DNA of 64,000 nucleotides, from positions 62,001-126,000 of the forward strand of contig NZ_FNUY01000004.1 in NCBI RefSeq assembly GCF_900108245.1, given 5' to 3'. Both the position numbers and the translations under genes were made by a program. This stretch comes from Allobosea lathyri (lineage in GTDB: Bacteria; Pseudomonadota; Alphaproteobacteria; Rhizobiales; Beijerinckiaceae). Every line of letters starts with the position of its first letter. Position 1 is the first letter of the stretch. The notes beneath the pieces were generated by a model, which was not told the origin of the DNA, did no database searches, and was given only the letters and a program-made list of their open reading frames with translations. This document shows positions 43,204-52,141 of this stretch, in pieces.

Positions 43204-45162
43204 TCAGGCGCAAGCGGGCATCGTTCTGCTGCGGGATCCGAAATCCACTAATCCGCCGAATGGTATGGCCGAAGAGTAGAGATAGCCCTGGCCGAACTCG
43301 ACGCCCATCTGCATCAGCAGCTGGCGCTGCTCCTCGGTCTCAATGCCTTCGGTCACGAGCTTGGCGCCATAGCGCCGGGCGCTCTCGAAGGCCAGGGCCA
43401 CCGCTTCCCTGATCCTGGCCTGATCGAGTCTGGCGGTCATCCAGTGATCGACCTTGACCTCCGCGAAGGGGAAACGCGCCAGCAGGGTCAGCGCCGCGTA
43501 ACCCGTGCCGAAATCATCGAGAGACAGCTTGACGCCGGCCTGGCTCAGCGCATCGAAATTCCGCTGGACGATGTCGATCGTGGGCATCTTGCTCGTCTCC
43601 GTAACCTCGATCGACAAGCGATGCGCCGGAACCGCCATGTCGCGCAGGAGCGTCACGACACGTTCGCCAAAGCGGGCCGTGGCGAAGGATGAAGCGGAGA
43701 TGTTGACCGCGAGATGGAGATCGGGCTCGACGCTGTCGAGTTCACGCAGGTCCCGGACGACGGCCTCGATTGTCGACCATTCGAACTCGACGAGCAGCCG
43801 GTGACGCTCGGCGATCTCGAGCACATAATAGGGCGAAAGCGGCCTCCCGCTCGCATCGACTGCGCGAAGCAGGGCCTCGGCGCCGACCATGCAGCGGGTG
43901 CGTATTTCAAGCTTCGGCTGGTAGCAGAGCGGCGGGTTGGCGCCCTTGATCCACTCGACCAGCAGGAGCCGGACGCGCTCGTCCGATTGGGCCTTCTCGG
44001 CGAATGAGCCCGAGAAGATCTGAATGGGGTTGTCACTGCCTCGGAGCGCCAAGCTGAGATTTCGCAGGGTAGAGGAGATCGTCTGCGGCGAATGCGCGTC
44101 CAGATTGGCGGCACCGATTCTCAGATGCGGTATCGGGCCGGCCTCACCGATCTGGAACTGCGCCGTCAAACCGGCATGGAGCCGCGTCATCAACCCGGTG
44201 CGTTGGATATCCTGGGCCATCGGTCCGTGCAGCACGATAGCCAGGGTCGCATCGCCGAACAGGAAGCAGCGCGGCCGATAGGGCTTCAGCGCCGCACCGA
44301 CCTCGCCAGAGACAATCTGCTCCGCGAGATACGGCCAGAATTTGTCGCCCCAGTCATCGCCATGTATCGAGGCGACGTCGGCCATGTTGATGATTTCGAC
44401 CAGAACGATGGTCCGGGACTCGACCTTTTCGACGGGTGTAAGCGCCTCGATATAGTCTTTCAGCGCGCGCCGGTTGGGCAGACCGGTCAGGGAATCCGTT
44501 CGAGCAGCAGCTTCGCGCTGCCTTGCCTCCTCGCGCGCACGCGCTTCGCTGCGAAGAACGAGGAAGAGGCATGCGATCATCGGCAGCGTGACGGCCGAGC
44601 TGACGATGCGCCGCCCGAAATTGCTCCAGAAGATGTCGGGGCCGATCATCCCCATCCCATAGGTGAACGATACGGCCAGCAGCGACGCGAGCAAGCGGAC
44701 CGTGAAGACGATCATTGCATCGGCAAGGCCGAGCTGCATGAGTGAGCGCGAGCGCATCCAGCCATGCATCATCACGCCGACGCCGGCGATGACGGCCATG
44801 TCGATGAGGCCCGCGAGCAGGAAGGCCGGACCGCCGAATACGAAACGGGCCACACCCATGATGAGCAGGCAGATCAGCCCGCCCTGCCATGCCCCGAAGA
44901 GCCCGGCCAAGAACAGCAGATCGGAGCGGATATAGGGTTTTGAGGGGAGCTTTATGAATTCGGAAACGAGCAGGGCCAGCAGAAAGCCCGCCATGCCGAA
45001 GATGAAGCCGTAATAGACCTTGAAGCGTTTATCAGCCAGGCCGATATCGCGCCGCAGAAGAATGAGAACCGAGACGATGCCGACGACAGCGGCCGCCTGC
45101 AGCAACAGGAAAGGCAGCTCTTCCGCCGAGGCGCCGAACTGGCTGGTGATCGCTGCCATCAT
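43204..45162 (-). CDS. Membrane c-di-GMP phosphodiesterase: 5TM sensor, dead GGDEF, intact EAL
   Basis: 652 aa. Six or so N-terminal helices (to about residue 205) form a 5TM-LYT-like sensor. A GGDEF-fold domain starts DSLTGLPNRRALKDYIEALT, but its active site reads CFLFGDATLAIVLHG, so cyclase activity is lost; it may bind GTP for control. The EAL domain is intact: GAEALLRA, AVNISASSF, EVTET, SLDDFGTGY, KVDHW, TEGIETEEQ and GQGYLYS keep the metal and catalytic residues. It should hydrolyse c-di-GMP at the membrane. A cyclase is encoded next to it on the same strand, so the pair may tune local c-di-GMP, perhaps for the polysaccharide locus. Confidence 0.9.
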   Translation of the reverse strand: MMAAITSQFGASAEELPFLLLQAAAVVGIVSVLILLRRDIGLADKRFKVYYGFIFGMAGFLLALLVSEFIKLPSKPYIRSDLLFLAGLFGAWQGGLICLLIMGVARFVFGGPAFLLAGLIDMAVIAGVGVMMHGWMRSRSLMQLGLADAMIVFTVRLLASLLAVSFTYGMGMIGPDIFWSNFGRRIVSSAVTLPMIACLFLVLRSEARAREEARQREAAARTDSLTGLPNRRALKDYIEALTPVEKVESRTIVLVEIINMADVASIHGDDWGDKFWPYLAEQIVSGEVGAALKPYRPRCFLFGDATLAIVLHGPMAQDIQRTGLMTRLHAGLTAQFQIGEAGPIPHLRIGAANLDAHSPQTISSTLRNLSLALRGSDNPIQIFSGSFAEKAQSDERVRLLLVEWIKGANPPLCYQPKLEIRTRCMVGAEALLRAVDASGRPLSPYYVLEIAERHRLLVEFEWSTIEAVVRDLRELDSVEPDLHLAVNISASSFATARFGERVVTLLRDMAVPAHRLSIEVTETSKMPTIDIVQRNFDALSQAGVKLSLDDFGTGYAALTLLARFPFAEVKVDHWMTARLDQARIREAVALAFESARRYGAKLVTEGIETEEQRQLLMQMGVEFGQGYLYSSAIPFGGLVDFGSRSRTMPACA

Positions 45163-45274
45163 CCCCTGCGTCCTTGATCATGGGCGTGGCGAGCACCAAA
45201 AGCTCCGCATTCATATCCGGCCTGAGACCGTCTGTTCGCGCAAGAGATGGACCTTTCGGCAGCACAAGCCGCGA

Positions 45275-46525
45275 TCATCGACCGGCCTCCTTGTTGCGCG
45301 CGCGGTCTGCGCTCGTTTCGGCGACCGGTTCAGGACCAGAGTGCAATTGCGCCACGACCCACTCGGCATCCTCATGCGCCAGCACGGAGCGATCGCGGCC
45401 CTGTCGCTTGGCCTCGTATAGCGCAGCGTCCGCACGACCGAGCGCCTGCGCGATCGTTTCATTGCGATGGCTCGATACCGCGATGCCGAGACTCACCGTC
45501 ACGATGTCCCGCTCATCAGGCCGGGCAGGATGGGCGATCGCGAGATCGGATACGGTCCGCCGCAGCCTTTCGCTGACGGCCAGGGCGTCGGGCTGGGAGC
45601 ACTTCTCCAGCAGCACCGCGAATTCCTCGCCACCGTAGCGTGCCACGAAATCCTGGCTTTCCCGGTCGTTCCTGAGCGCGGTGCGCAGCGCATTGCCGAT
45701 AAGCCGCAGACACTCATCGCCGGCGGGATGGCCCATCGCGTCGTTGTAATGTTTGAAGTAGTCGACATCGAGCAGGATGACAGCCCGCGGCCGGCCGCTG
45801 CTGCGATAGGTCTCCTCGACGGCCGCGTCGAAACCGCGGCGGTTGGGAATGCCGGTGAGTTGATCGGTATTGGAGAGTTGCTGCAATTCGGCGTTCGCAC
45901 TCTGGATACGCGCCAGCAACGTCTTCTCGCGGAGCGAGGCGAGGTAGTCCTTCCGTTCGACCCCCTCGATGCGGTAGGCGGCGAAAAGCGAGACGAGACT
46001 GATCCCGATCGAGCACAGGATCGCCGGCAATTTGGCTTCCTCGCTCGTGACGGTGACGTATTGCATGCCGATGATGAAGACAGCCAGGCAACCCGCCGTG
46101 CCGAGAGCGGCCAGCAGCAATGGCTTGCGATGTACAGTGTTCATATACATCACGACGGTGGCGACACCCATGTAATACTCGCTCGCAGCCGTCGTTCTGG
46201 CATTGGCATAGATGTACATGAGCGAGGCGACCACGAGCATGCAGCCCAATGCATGGATAACCTCATGCGCAATCGCATCCGGTCTCGCCTTCATGGCGAA
46301 ATGCCGGGCGGGCAGATAGAGAAACAGAAGCGGCGAGACGATGACGAGACGCATGAAGATATCTATCCCGATAAGATCGGGAACGAACCATGAATCAACG
46401 ATGAGGTAAAGATTGTAGATCAGTATGCCGAACAACAATCCACGCGTGTTGAATTTATAGTTCGTTTCATTTATTTTTTGGAGGAATCCGGACGAACGAT
46501 CATCTTCAAGGAACTTACCTATCAC
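45275..46525 (-). CDS. Membrane diguanylate cyclase (GGEEF)
   Basis: 416 aa. About six helices span residues 25-190 with short loops, then a helix linker and a GGDEF domain beginning LSNTDQLTGIPNRRGFDAAV. The active site ARYGGEEFAVLL is intact. The inhibitory RxxD site, five residues upstream in many cyclases, is not canonical (DRESQDFVARYGG), so product inhibition may be weak. The start is a GTG at 46525, with AAGG 8 nt upstream. It makes c-di-GMP from two GTP; the neighbouring EAL protein can remove it. Confidence 0.9.
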   Translation of the reverse strand: MIGKFLEDDRSSGFLQKINETNYKFNTRGLLFGILIYNLYLIVDSWFVPDLIGIDIFMRLVIVSPLLFLYLPARHFAMKARPDAIAHEVIHALGCMLVVASLMYIYANARTTAASEYYMGVATVVMYMNTVHRKPLLLAALGTAGCLAVFIIGMQYVTVTSEEAKLPAILCSIGISLVSLFAAYRIEGVERKDYLASLREKTLLARIQSANAELQQLSNTDQLTGIPNRRGFDAAVEETYRSSGRPRAVILLDVDYFKHYNDAMGHPAGDECLRLIGNALRTALRNDRESQDFVARYGGEEFAVLLEKCSQPDALAVSERLRRTVSDLAIAHPARPDERDIVTVSLGIAVSSHRNETIAQALGRADAALYEAKRQGRDRSVLAHEDAEWVVAQLHSGPEPVAETSADRARNKEAGR

Positions 46526-47140
46526 AACGGAGCCTTCATTTTCATGAAAGCATTATTGCTTTTCACCTGATGCCGCCGGTTGCTTGTCCAGCCCGGCCCG
46601 TTTCCCCTTGAGTTGCATGCCAGACGGGCTATGAGCGCCAACGGACATTCCCGGCGTAGACAGCTGCATTCGGCCAATGAAATTTCGCCGCGCTTGCTGA
46701 TGCCGAACGCGCTCAAAGCCGACAACGCCCGCAATAGAAGCCTCGATAAACCTGCAACCCCAACTCATCGAGGCACAGGCACGGATGTCTTCCATCTCGT
46801 GCCTTGGCTTGATCACGCGAATTCACAGCGACACCTCTGATGTCTCTCCCGACCAGGGCAGCTTCCAGAGAGACTCAGGTCGCGATGGCTCGTTCAATCC
46901 AGGATAGAGACCCGCTCCGAGTTGGCGATAACGTCAGCGTTTCAAATCCGTGCAGCCCGTCCATAAATGCAGGTTTCACGCAGGCCAAACATGGTGAAAA
47001 TCAAACAATGTGGTATTTTATCTCGGAGCCGACCTAACGTTAATAAAATCGATAGCGCAGATTCAAAACATATTCTTAGATCTATATGCGAGCAAACTAA
47101 AACAAATTTCACAAAACATTGGGTAATCGGCGCATTTCCA
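46526..47140. other. Gene-poor, partly AT-rich intergenic region
   Basis: About 615 bp between the cyclase and AraC genes. From about 47030 to 47200 the sequence is much richer in A and T than its neighbours. The open frames on both strands lack ribosome sites and family resemblance. It may hold promoters for the two divergent genes; I see no clear box. Confidence 0.45.
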
Positions 47141-48226
47141 ATGAATAGATCCGCCAATCGTCAAAATAAATCCGATTCGAATCAAAATTCGGCCATCAGA
47201 ATGTGGCCTCCATCCATTCTGTTCACCACGGAAAAGCTCTCAAAGCCGAAGCAGTTTGACGAATGGAGCTCGTTCATTTCGCCCGTTGCGGAGGTTGAGG
47301 CCATCACTGCGGAGCGGGACGGCCTCGCCGCTGAAGCGTCCATCTGGGACATGGGCAGCCTCGCATTCTTCCGGCTTTCTGCACCAAGTCTGCTTCATCG
47401 CCGGACGCCTCGCCTGATACGAAAGGAACCGGTCGACCACTGGATGCTGAGCTTCCCGAAAAGACGCTTACTGCCGACGCAAGCGGCATTGCCCATTCGC
47501 CGGAAGAGAGCGGAACGCCTGTTGCTTCATTCGCTTGGCCGCCCGTTTGAAGCCCGAATGGAAAGCGGCTTGATCGGCGTCATCGTGCCGCGTCATCTTC
47601 TCGGAACATTGTCGAATGAGCTCGACAGCGGCTCACAGATGATCCCCGGCAGCGGCCGGGGAGCCATGCTCATCGATTATCTCCTGGCGGTCGAGAGGCG
47701 GCTTCCCGCTTTGACCAGGAGCGAAGTGCCGCAGCTCGCCTTGGCGACCCAAGCCATGCTCAACTCCTGCCTCTCGGCGAACGGCGAGCCTCGGGATGAA
47801 GCGCGCGTGCCCCTCTCCGCGACCCTGTTCGAGCGTGCGAGGCTCGCAGTGCAACTGAATCTGAGGTCACCCGCACTGGGAGCTACGGAACTCTGCCGCC
47901 ATGTCGGTATTTCGCGAACGCGGCTCTACCGACTCTTCGAACATCATGGCGGTGTCATCCGCTATATCCAGCGCCAGCGCCTGCATGCCGCACATGCCGA
48001 GCTGTCGGATCCCGACAATATGCAAAGCACCGGAGACGTCGGCGAGGCCCTCGGCTTCAGCGACGCATCGAGCTTCGCCCGCTCATTTCGGGTGGAGTTC
48101 GGCCTCAGCCCCGGCGAGGCCAGAGCGGCAGCACAGGCGGGCATGCCGCAGATCGTATCACCGTCCTGGCCGGTCAACGGCAAGGCGACAGGACTCCGGG
48201 AGCTACTGTGGCGCCTTTCGACCTGA
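47141..48226 (+). CDS. AraC-family transcriptional regulator
   Basis: 361 aa from ATG 47141; an open frame upstream to 46967 is AT-rich and unconvincing. The N-terminal part resembles AraC-binding-like domains (KPKQFDEWSSFISPVAEVEA). The C-terminal HTH is GATELCRHVGISRTRLYRLF followed by a second helix GDVGEALGFSDASSFARSFR and FGLSPGEARAAAQ. It is followed by a frameshifted paralogue. The target is not known. The first 25 codons are low in GC compared with the rest. Confidence 0.87.
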   Translation: MNRSANRQNKSDSNQNSAIRMWPPSILFTTEKLSKPKQFDEWSSFISPVAEVEAITAERDGLAAEASIWDMGSLAFFRLSAPSLLHRRTPRLIRKEPVDHWMLSFPKRRLLPTQAALPIRRKRAERLLLHSLGRPFEARMESGLIGVIVPRHLLGTLSNELDSGSQMIPGSGRGAMLIDYLLAVERRLPALTRSEVPQLALATQAMLNSCLSANGEPRDEARVPLSATLFERARLAVQLNLRSPALGATELCRHVGISRTRLYRLFEHHGGVIRYIQRQRLHAAHAELSDPDNMQSTGDVGEALGFSDASSFARSFRVEFGLSPGEARAAAQAGMPQIVSPSWPVNGKATGLRELLWRLST

Positions 48227-48284
48227 GCAGCGGCACCTCACTTTAAGTTGCGACGAATCTGGTTGGCATCTGCGGGTATGAACG

Positions 48285-49360
48285 ATGCAGGCGAAGGACA
48301 ACGCCCTCCATGGCGCAGCAGAGGCTGCGGCGGACCATCTCCAGCCCGTCCGGTTTTCGACCAGCGCGATCAAGGCGTCGGAACAGTTCGACGCGTGGCG
48401 GGAGCATTGCGGTGCTGTCGCCGACATCTCGCCGGTCTCGAAAGGGAGGCAGGCTTCAAGGTCGGGCATAGCGTCTGGCAGTTGAACGCCTTTGCGGTGA
48501 GCTGTGCCACGATACCGCCCGCCAATTTCGTTCGCGACGCGCGCCAATTGCGCAGGGACAGCGTCGACCACTGGTTCATCATCTGCCCAAGGTTTGGCGG
48601 CTCGAAGGTTCGGATTGGAGACAAGGTCCTCGTCACCCAGCCCGCAACCCCGCTCCTGCTGTCGCTCGCCGACAGTTTCGACGGGCAAAACGCGCAATGC
48701 GAGAGCTGCTCTCTTTTCATGCCGCGCGACGCCCTGCAAAGCATCGTCGGGGCGCTCGATCTCGCCCGCAACCGCACCCTCGACACGCCGATCGCGGGCC
48801 TGCTGGGGGACTACATCCAGCTTCTCGAGCGGGGTTTGCCGGACTTGAAACAAGCCGACATCCCGGCTGTCACCGACGCGACAAAAGCGATGATCGCGGC
48901 ATGCCTGGCGCCCTCCTCCGATCGTCAGGCCGAAGCACAGGGGCAAATCGACATCGTCTGGCGCGAGCGGGTTCGCCAATTGGTCGAGCAACGCTTCAGG
49001 AGGCCGACGCTCGGTCCCGATGAGCTTTGCCGCCTCCTGGGCATTTCCCGTTCGCGGCTCTACCGGGTTTCCGAGCCGCTGGGCGGAGTGCAGCATTATA
49101 TCAGGCGCCGGCGCCTCCGCGAGGCGGAGGCGGAACTGTGCCGGGAAGGCAGCGTCCGTCCCATCTTCGAGATTGCCGAAAGCCTCGGCTTCGCCGATGC
49201 CTCCAGTTTCTACAGCGCATTCCGAGCTGAGTTCGGCTGCAGCCCCAGCGAGAAACGCGCGGCAGCGGCGCAAGACAAGGGCGAGAGCATGCCGCGACCT
49301 GCGCGAACAGATGGCCAGCCGAGCGATTTGGGCAGCCTGCTTCGCGCGCTCAAAGCCTGA
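48285..49360 (+). pseudogene. AraC-family regulator disrupted by a frameshift
   Basis: Paralogue of the preceding gene. From ATG 48285 one frame reads QPVRFSTSAIKASEQFDAWR and HCGAVADISPV, matching the first protein's TTEKLSKPKQFDEW region. Around 48436-48446 the homology moves to the frame one base back, which reads REAGFKVGHSVWQLNAFAVS and runs to the stop at 49360 with a normal HTH (GPDELCRLLGISRSRLYRVS). No single frame holds both parts; the 48248 frame begins with unrelated sequence. Either one indel inactivated the gene, or the base is a sequencing error. The bases AAAGGGA sit at the switch but in the wrong phase for normal -1 slippage. Confidence 0.75.
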
Positions 49361-49404
49361 TCTCCGCGCCGCAGATTGCTCCGCCAACCAGGACGCGGTG
49401 AGCG

Positions 49405-49596
49405 TGGTTTAGGCAGCATGCGCCATTCGCAGCCCGAGCGGACGAGATAGCGGGTCGCGTTCAGCACCTCGCGAAATCGGTTCCGCGCGGACTGCCCGTC
49501 GCTTCGCGCTGCGGAAGAAAACGCCTCGACCGCCGACCACCCCTCATCGGTCAGATCGCGCGGATAGCGCTTCGCCTTCTTCTCGATCGCGGCCAT
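49405..49596 (-). pseudogene. IS5-family transposase remnant (N-terminal fragment)
   Basis: The minus strand reads KKAKRYPRDLTDEGWSAVEA and RFREVLNATRYLVRSGCEWR then MLPKP, the N-terminal DUF4096-like part of IS5-group transposases. It begins at ATG 49596 inside a longer open frame and loses homology at about 49405. The catalytic DDE part and terminal repeats are absent. It marks an old insertion at the left side of the transketolase/TRAP region. Confidence 0.8.
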
Positions 49597-49860
49597 CCGG
49601 CCTCGGCTTGATGTTGTCCACATCCAAAGCGTGAACCACGCAAATCCAACAATGCCAAAGTTGCCGAACAGCCTCGAACAGCTTCGGTCACCTCTGCGCG
49701 ACCGCTGGTGAAATCGAGCTCGCCTGAACCGAGCCGTGCAAGCCGCTCCGGCATTGAAAGCTGAGTTACGTTCATGTGTCGCTCTAAATTTCGCGTTTAA
49801 GCCGGCGCTGGAATTTCGGCACAATATGCTCTCCGGAATTTGGACCGCGAGAGGCAGCGC

Positions 49861-51873
49861 TTGAACGTTTCACCAAAGATCACGCCTGTTGGTCCGAGCC
49901 CGCTCGCTCTTGCCGAAATGGCCCATGCGATCCGATTTCTCTCCATCGACGCCATTCTTGCCGCGGGAGAAGGTCACCAGGGTGTCCCGCTAGGCATGGC
50001 CGAGATCGCGACGACACTCTACGCCCGGCATCTGAAATTCGACCCGGCGGACCCGACCTGGCCGGATCGCGACCGCGTCGTGCTCTCGAACGGCCATGGC
50101 TCGATGCTGCTCTATTCCTTGCTGCATCTGAGCGGCTATCGCCATATCTCGCTCGACGCGGTGAAGCGCTTCCGCGAACTCGGCTCACCTTGCGCCGGAC
50201 ATCCCGAATATGACCCGCCTGCCGGCATCGAGACCACCACCGGGCCGCTCGGCCAGGGCATCGCCAACGCGCTGGGAATGGCCATTGCCGAAGCCGCGCT
50301 GAACGCCCGCTTCGGCGACGGCCTCATCGATCATTGCACCTGGGCCTTCGTCGGCGACGGCTGCCTGCAGGAGGGGCTTGGACAGGAGGTGATCCAACTT
50401 GCCGGACACCTGCGGTTGAACAAGCTCACCTTCTTCTGGGACGACAATGCCATCACCGATGATGGCTCGACCGAACTGTCGATCTCCGAGAACGTCGCCG
50501 AACGCTTCCGCGTCGCTGGCTGGCATGTTCAGGAGATCGATGGCCACGACATCGCCGCGATCGATGCCGCGATAGCCGCCGCCAAGGCCGATTCACGCCC
50601 CTCGATGATCGCCTGCAAGACCGTGATCGCGCACGGCGTTCCGCGCCTGGAGGGTCAGCGTGGCGGCCATTCCGGTAAGCTCATCGCGCAAGATCGCGCC
50701 GATATGGCCGCGCGCTTCGACTGGGTAGGGGAGATTTTCGACATCCCGGAGGCGATCGCAACGGCCTGGCGGGAGACCGCCGCGCATGGAGCGAAGGAGC
50801 GGGCAGCCTGGAGCCAGCGCCTCGGCCTGGCGAGCGATGCCGCCCGCGACGAATTCGCGCGCGTTCACACGCGCTCCCTCAAGGATGGCTGGCGCGAGAC
50901 GATCCACGCCTTCAAGGAACGCGCCGCCCGAGAGGGCAGGGCCGAGTTCTCGATCGCGACATCGGGCGAGATCGCGGCGAGGCTCTACGACGTGCTGCCC
51001 GAGGTCGTGACGGCCTGCGCCGATCTGGAGGCGCCGACCAACCACAAGCGCCAGCTCGCCGCCTTCACCGCGCGCGACCGGGCCGGCCGGTATCTGCATT
51101 GCGGCGTGCGCGAGCATGCGATGGGCTCGCTGGCCAACGGCATTGCGGCGCATGGCGGCGTGATCCCGCTCGCCGTGACCTACCTGCCATTCTCCGATTA
51201 CGAGCGGCCGGCCATGCGCATGGCCGCATTGATGGGCCTGCCGACGATCTTCATCTTCAGCCACGACTCTATCGGCATCGGCAAGAACGGACCGACTCAC
51301 CAGCCGGTCGAGATCATCGCCTCGCTCAGGGCCATGCCGAACATGCTGGTGTTGCGCCCCTGCGACGCGGTCGAGGCCGCCGAAGCCTGGGAGATCGCGC
51401 TGGAGCACCGCACAGGCCCGATCTCGCTCGTCTTCGCGCGCCAGAGCCTGCCGCAGCTGCGCCGCGACGGCTGCCGGGAGAACCGCTCGGCCCGCGGCGC
51501 CTATGTGCTCGCGGAAGCAGAAGGCGGCGCGCGCCGGGTGACGCTGCTCTCGACGGGCTCGGAGGTGCAGATCGCGCTCGCGGGCCGCGATATCCTGCAG
51601 GGAGAAGGCATTCCCACGGCGGTCGTCTCGATGCCGTGCTGGAGTCTGTTCGAGGCGCAGGACCGGGCGTACCGCAAGGCCGTACTGGGCGAAGGCTGCG
51701 TGCGCGTGGCGGTGGAGGCCGCCGTGAAATTCGGCTGGGAACGCTGGATCGGCGAGGAGGGCGGCTTCGTCGGCATGAGCGGCTTCGGGGCTTCTGGGCC
51801 GGCCGATGAACTCTACCGGCATTTCGGCATCACCGCCGAAGCCGTCGCCGCGCAAGCCCGCGAACGCCTGTAG
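49861..51873 (+). CDS. tkt: Transketolase (full length)
   Basis: About 670-aa ThDP enzyme transferring a two-carbon ketol between sugar phosphates. The ThDP motif is FVGDGCLQEGLGQEVIQLAG followed by DDNAIT; LSNGHGSMLLYSLLHLSGY and ETTTGPLGQGIANALGMAI are standard. The pyrimidine domain has YLPFSDYERPAMRMAALMGL (activating Glu nearby) and HDSIGIGKNGPTHQPVE. The start is probably TTG 49861, with GAGAGG 6 nt upstream; TTG 49840 is an alternative. It sits inside the proposed island and precedes a deleted dehydrogenase. It is distinct from the split transketolase at 55965-57838, so it may be a second, specialised copy. Confidence 0.93.
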   Translation: MNVSPKITPVGPSPLALAEMAHAIRFLSIDAILAAGEGHQGVPLGMAEIATTLYARHLKFDPADPTWPDRDRVVLSNGHGSMLLYSLLHLSGYRHISLDAVKRFRELGSPCAGHPEYDPPAGIETTTGPLGQGIANALGMAIAEAALNARFGDGLIDHCTWAFVGDGCLQEGLGQEVIQLAGHLRLNKLTFFWDDNAITDDGSTELSISENVAERFRVAGWHVQEIDGHDIAAIDAAIAAAKADSRPSMIACKTVIAHGVPRLEGQRGGHSGKLIAQDRADMAARFDWVGEIFDIPEAIATAWRETAAHGAKERAAWSQRLGLASDAARDEFARVHTRSLKDGWRETIHAFKERAAREGRAEFSIATSGEIAARLYDVLPEVVTACADLEAPTNHKRQLAAFTARDRAGRYLHCGVREHAMGSLANGIAAHGGVIPLAVTYLPFSDYERPAMRMAALMGLPTIFIFSHDSIGIGKNGPTHQPVEIIASLRAMPNMLVLRPCDAVEAAEAWEIALEHRTGPISLVFARQSLPQLRRDGCRENRSARGAYVLAEAEGGARRVTLLSTGSEVQIALAGRDILQGEGIPTAVVSMPCWSLFEAQDRAYRKAVLGEGCVRVAVEAAVKFGWERWIGEEGGFVGMSGFGASGPADELYRHFGITAEAVAAQARERL

Positions 51874-51885
51874 CCGGAGAGCGCC

Positions 51886-52027
51886 ATGCACAGGATCGTC
51901 TTTCTCGACCGCGACACCGTCGCGCCGGCTCTCGACGGAGGCCCAGCAGGCTTTGGTCGACCAGCTCATCGACAACATCGAGAATTTCGTCGCGGGCAAC
52001 CCGAGCAACGTCGTCGCGCCCGACTGA
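51886..52027 (+). pseudogene. D-2-hydroxyacid dehydrogenase with internal deletion (both ends kept)
   Basis: ATG 51886, with GGAGA upstream, starts MHRIVFLDRDTVAPAL, the N-terminus typical of glycerate/D-2-hydroxyacid dehydrogenases. About 50 bp later, in the frame one base forward, the sequence reads LSTEAQQALVDQLIDNIENF followed by VAGNPSNVVAPD and a TGA at 52025. This is the C-terminal helix of the same family. The roughly 270 residues between are gone. It was probably co-transcribed with the transketolase, whose stop is 12 bp upstream. Confidence 0.7.
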
Positions 52028-52088
52028 TCGGACGCCACTACGCTCCGGGAAGGCGGCGCTCTCCAGCATTCATCATCGGAAGCAACGA

Positions 52089-52112
52089 AAAGGCGGCCTG
52101 CGGGCCGCCTTT
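52089..52112. terminator. Bidirectional intrinsic terminator
   Basis: AAAGGCGGCC, loop TGCG, GGCCGCCTTT: a 10-bp perfect stem between converging units. On the minus strand it is followed by TTTTCGTTG, on the plus strand by CTTGTTC. It should end the TRAP operon and the transketolase unit. Confidence 0.8.
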
Positions 52113-52141
52113 CTTGTTCGGCGAAGTTCTTCGCCGCGATT

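Noticed and set aside
48438..48450. Programmed -1 frameshift at AAAGGGA in the second AraC gene
   Set aside because: The heptamer is out of phase with the zero frame (AAA GGG instead of A AAG GGA), and there is no obvious downstream structure; an indel is simpler.
49551..49775. 74-codon minus-strand open frame starting MNVTQLSMPERLARLGSG
   Set aside because: No family recognised, no clear ribosome site, and it overlaps the transposase remnant; it may be a piece of a disrupted gene but I cannot support it.
50593..52038. Long minus-strand open frame (481 codons) opposite the transketolase
   Set aside because: The plus strand carries all transketolase motifs; the antisense frame is rich in Arg, Ala and His without any family pattern, as expected in GC-rich DNA.
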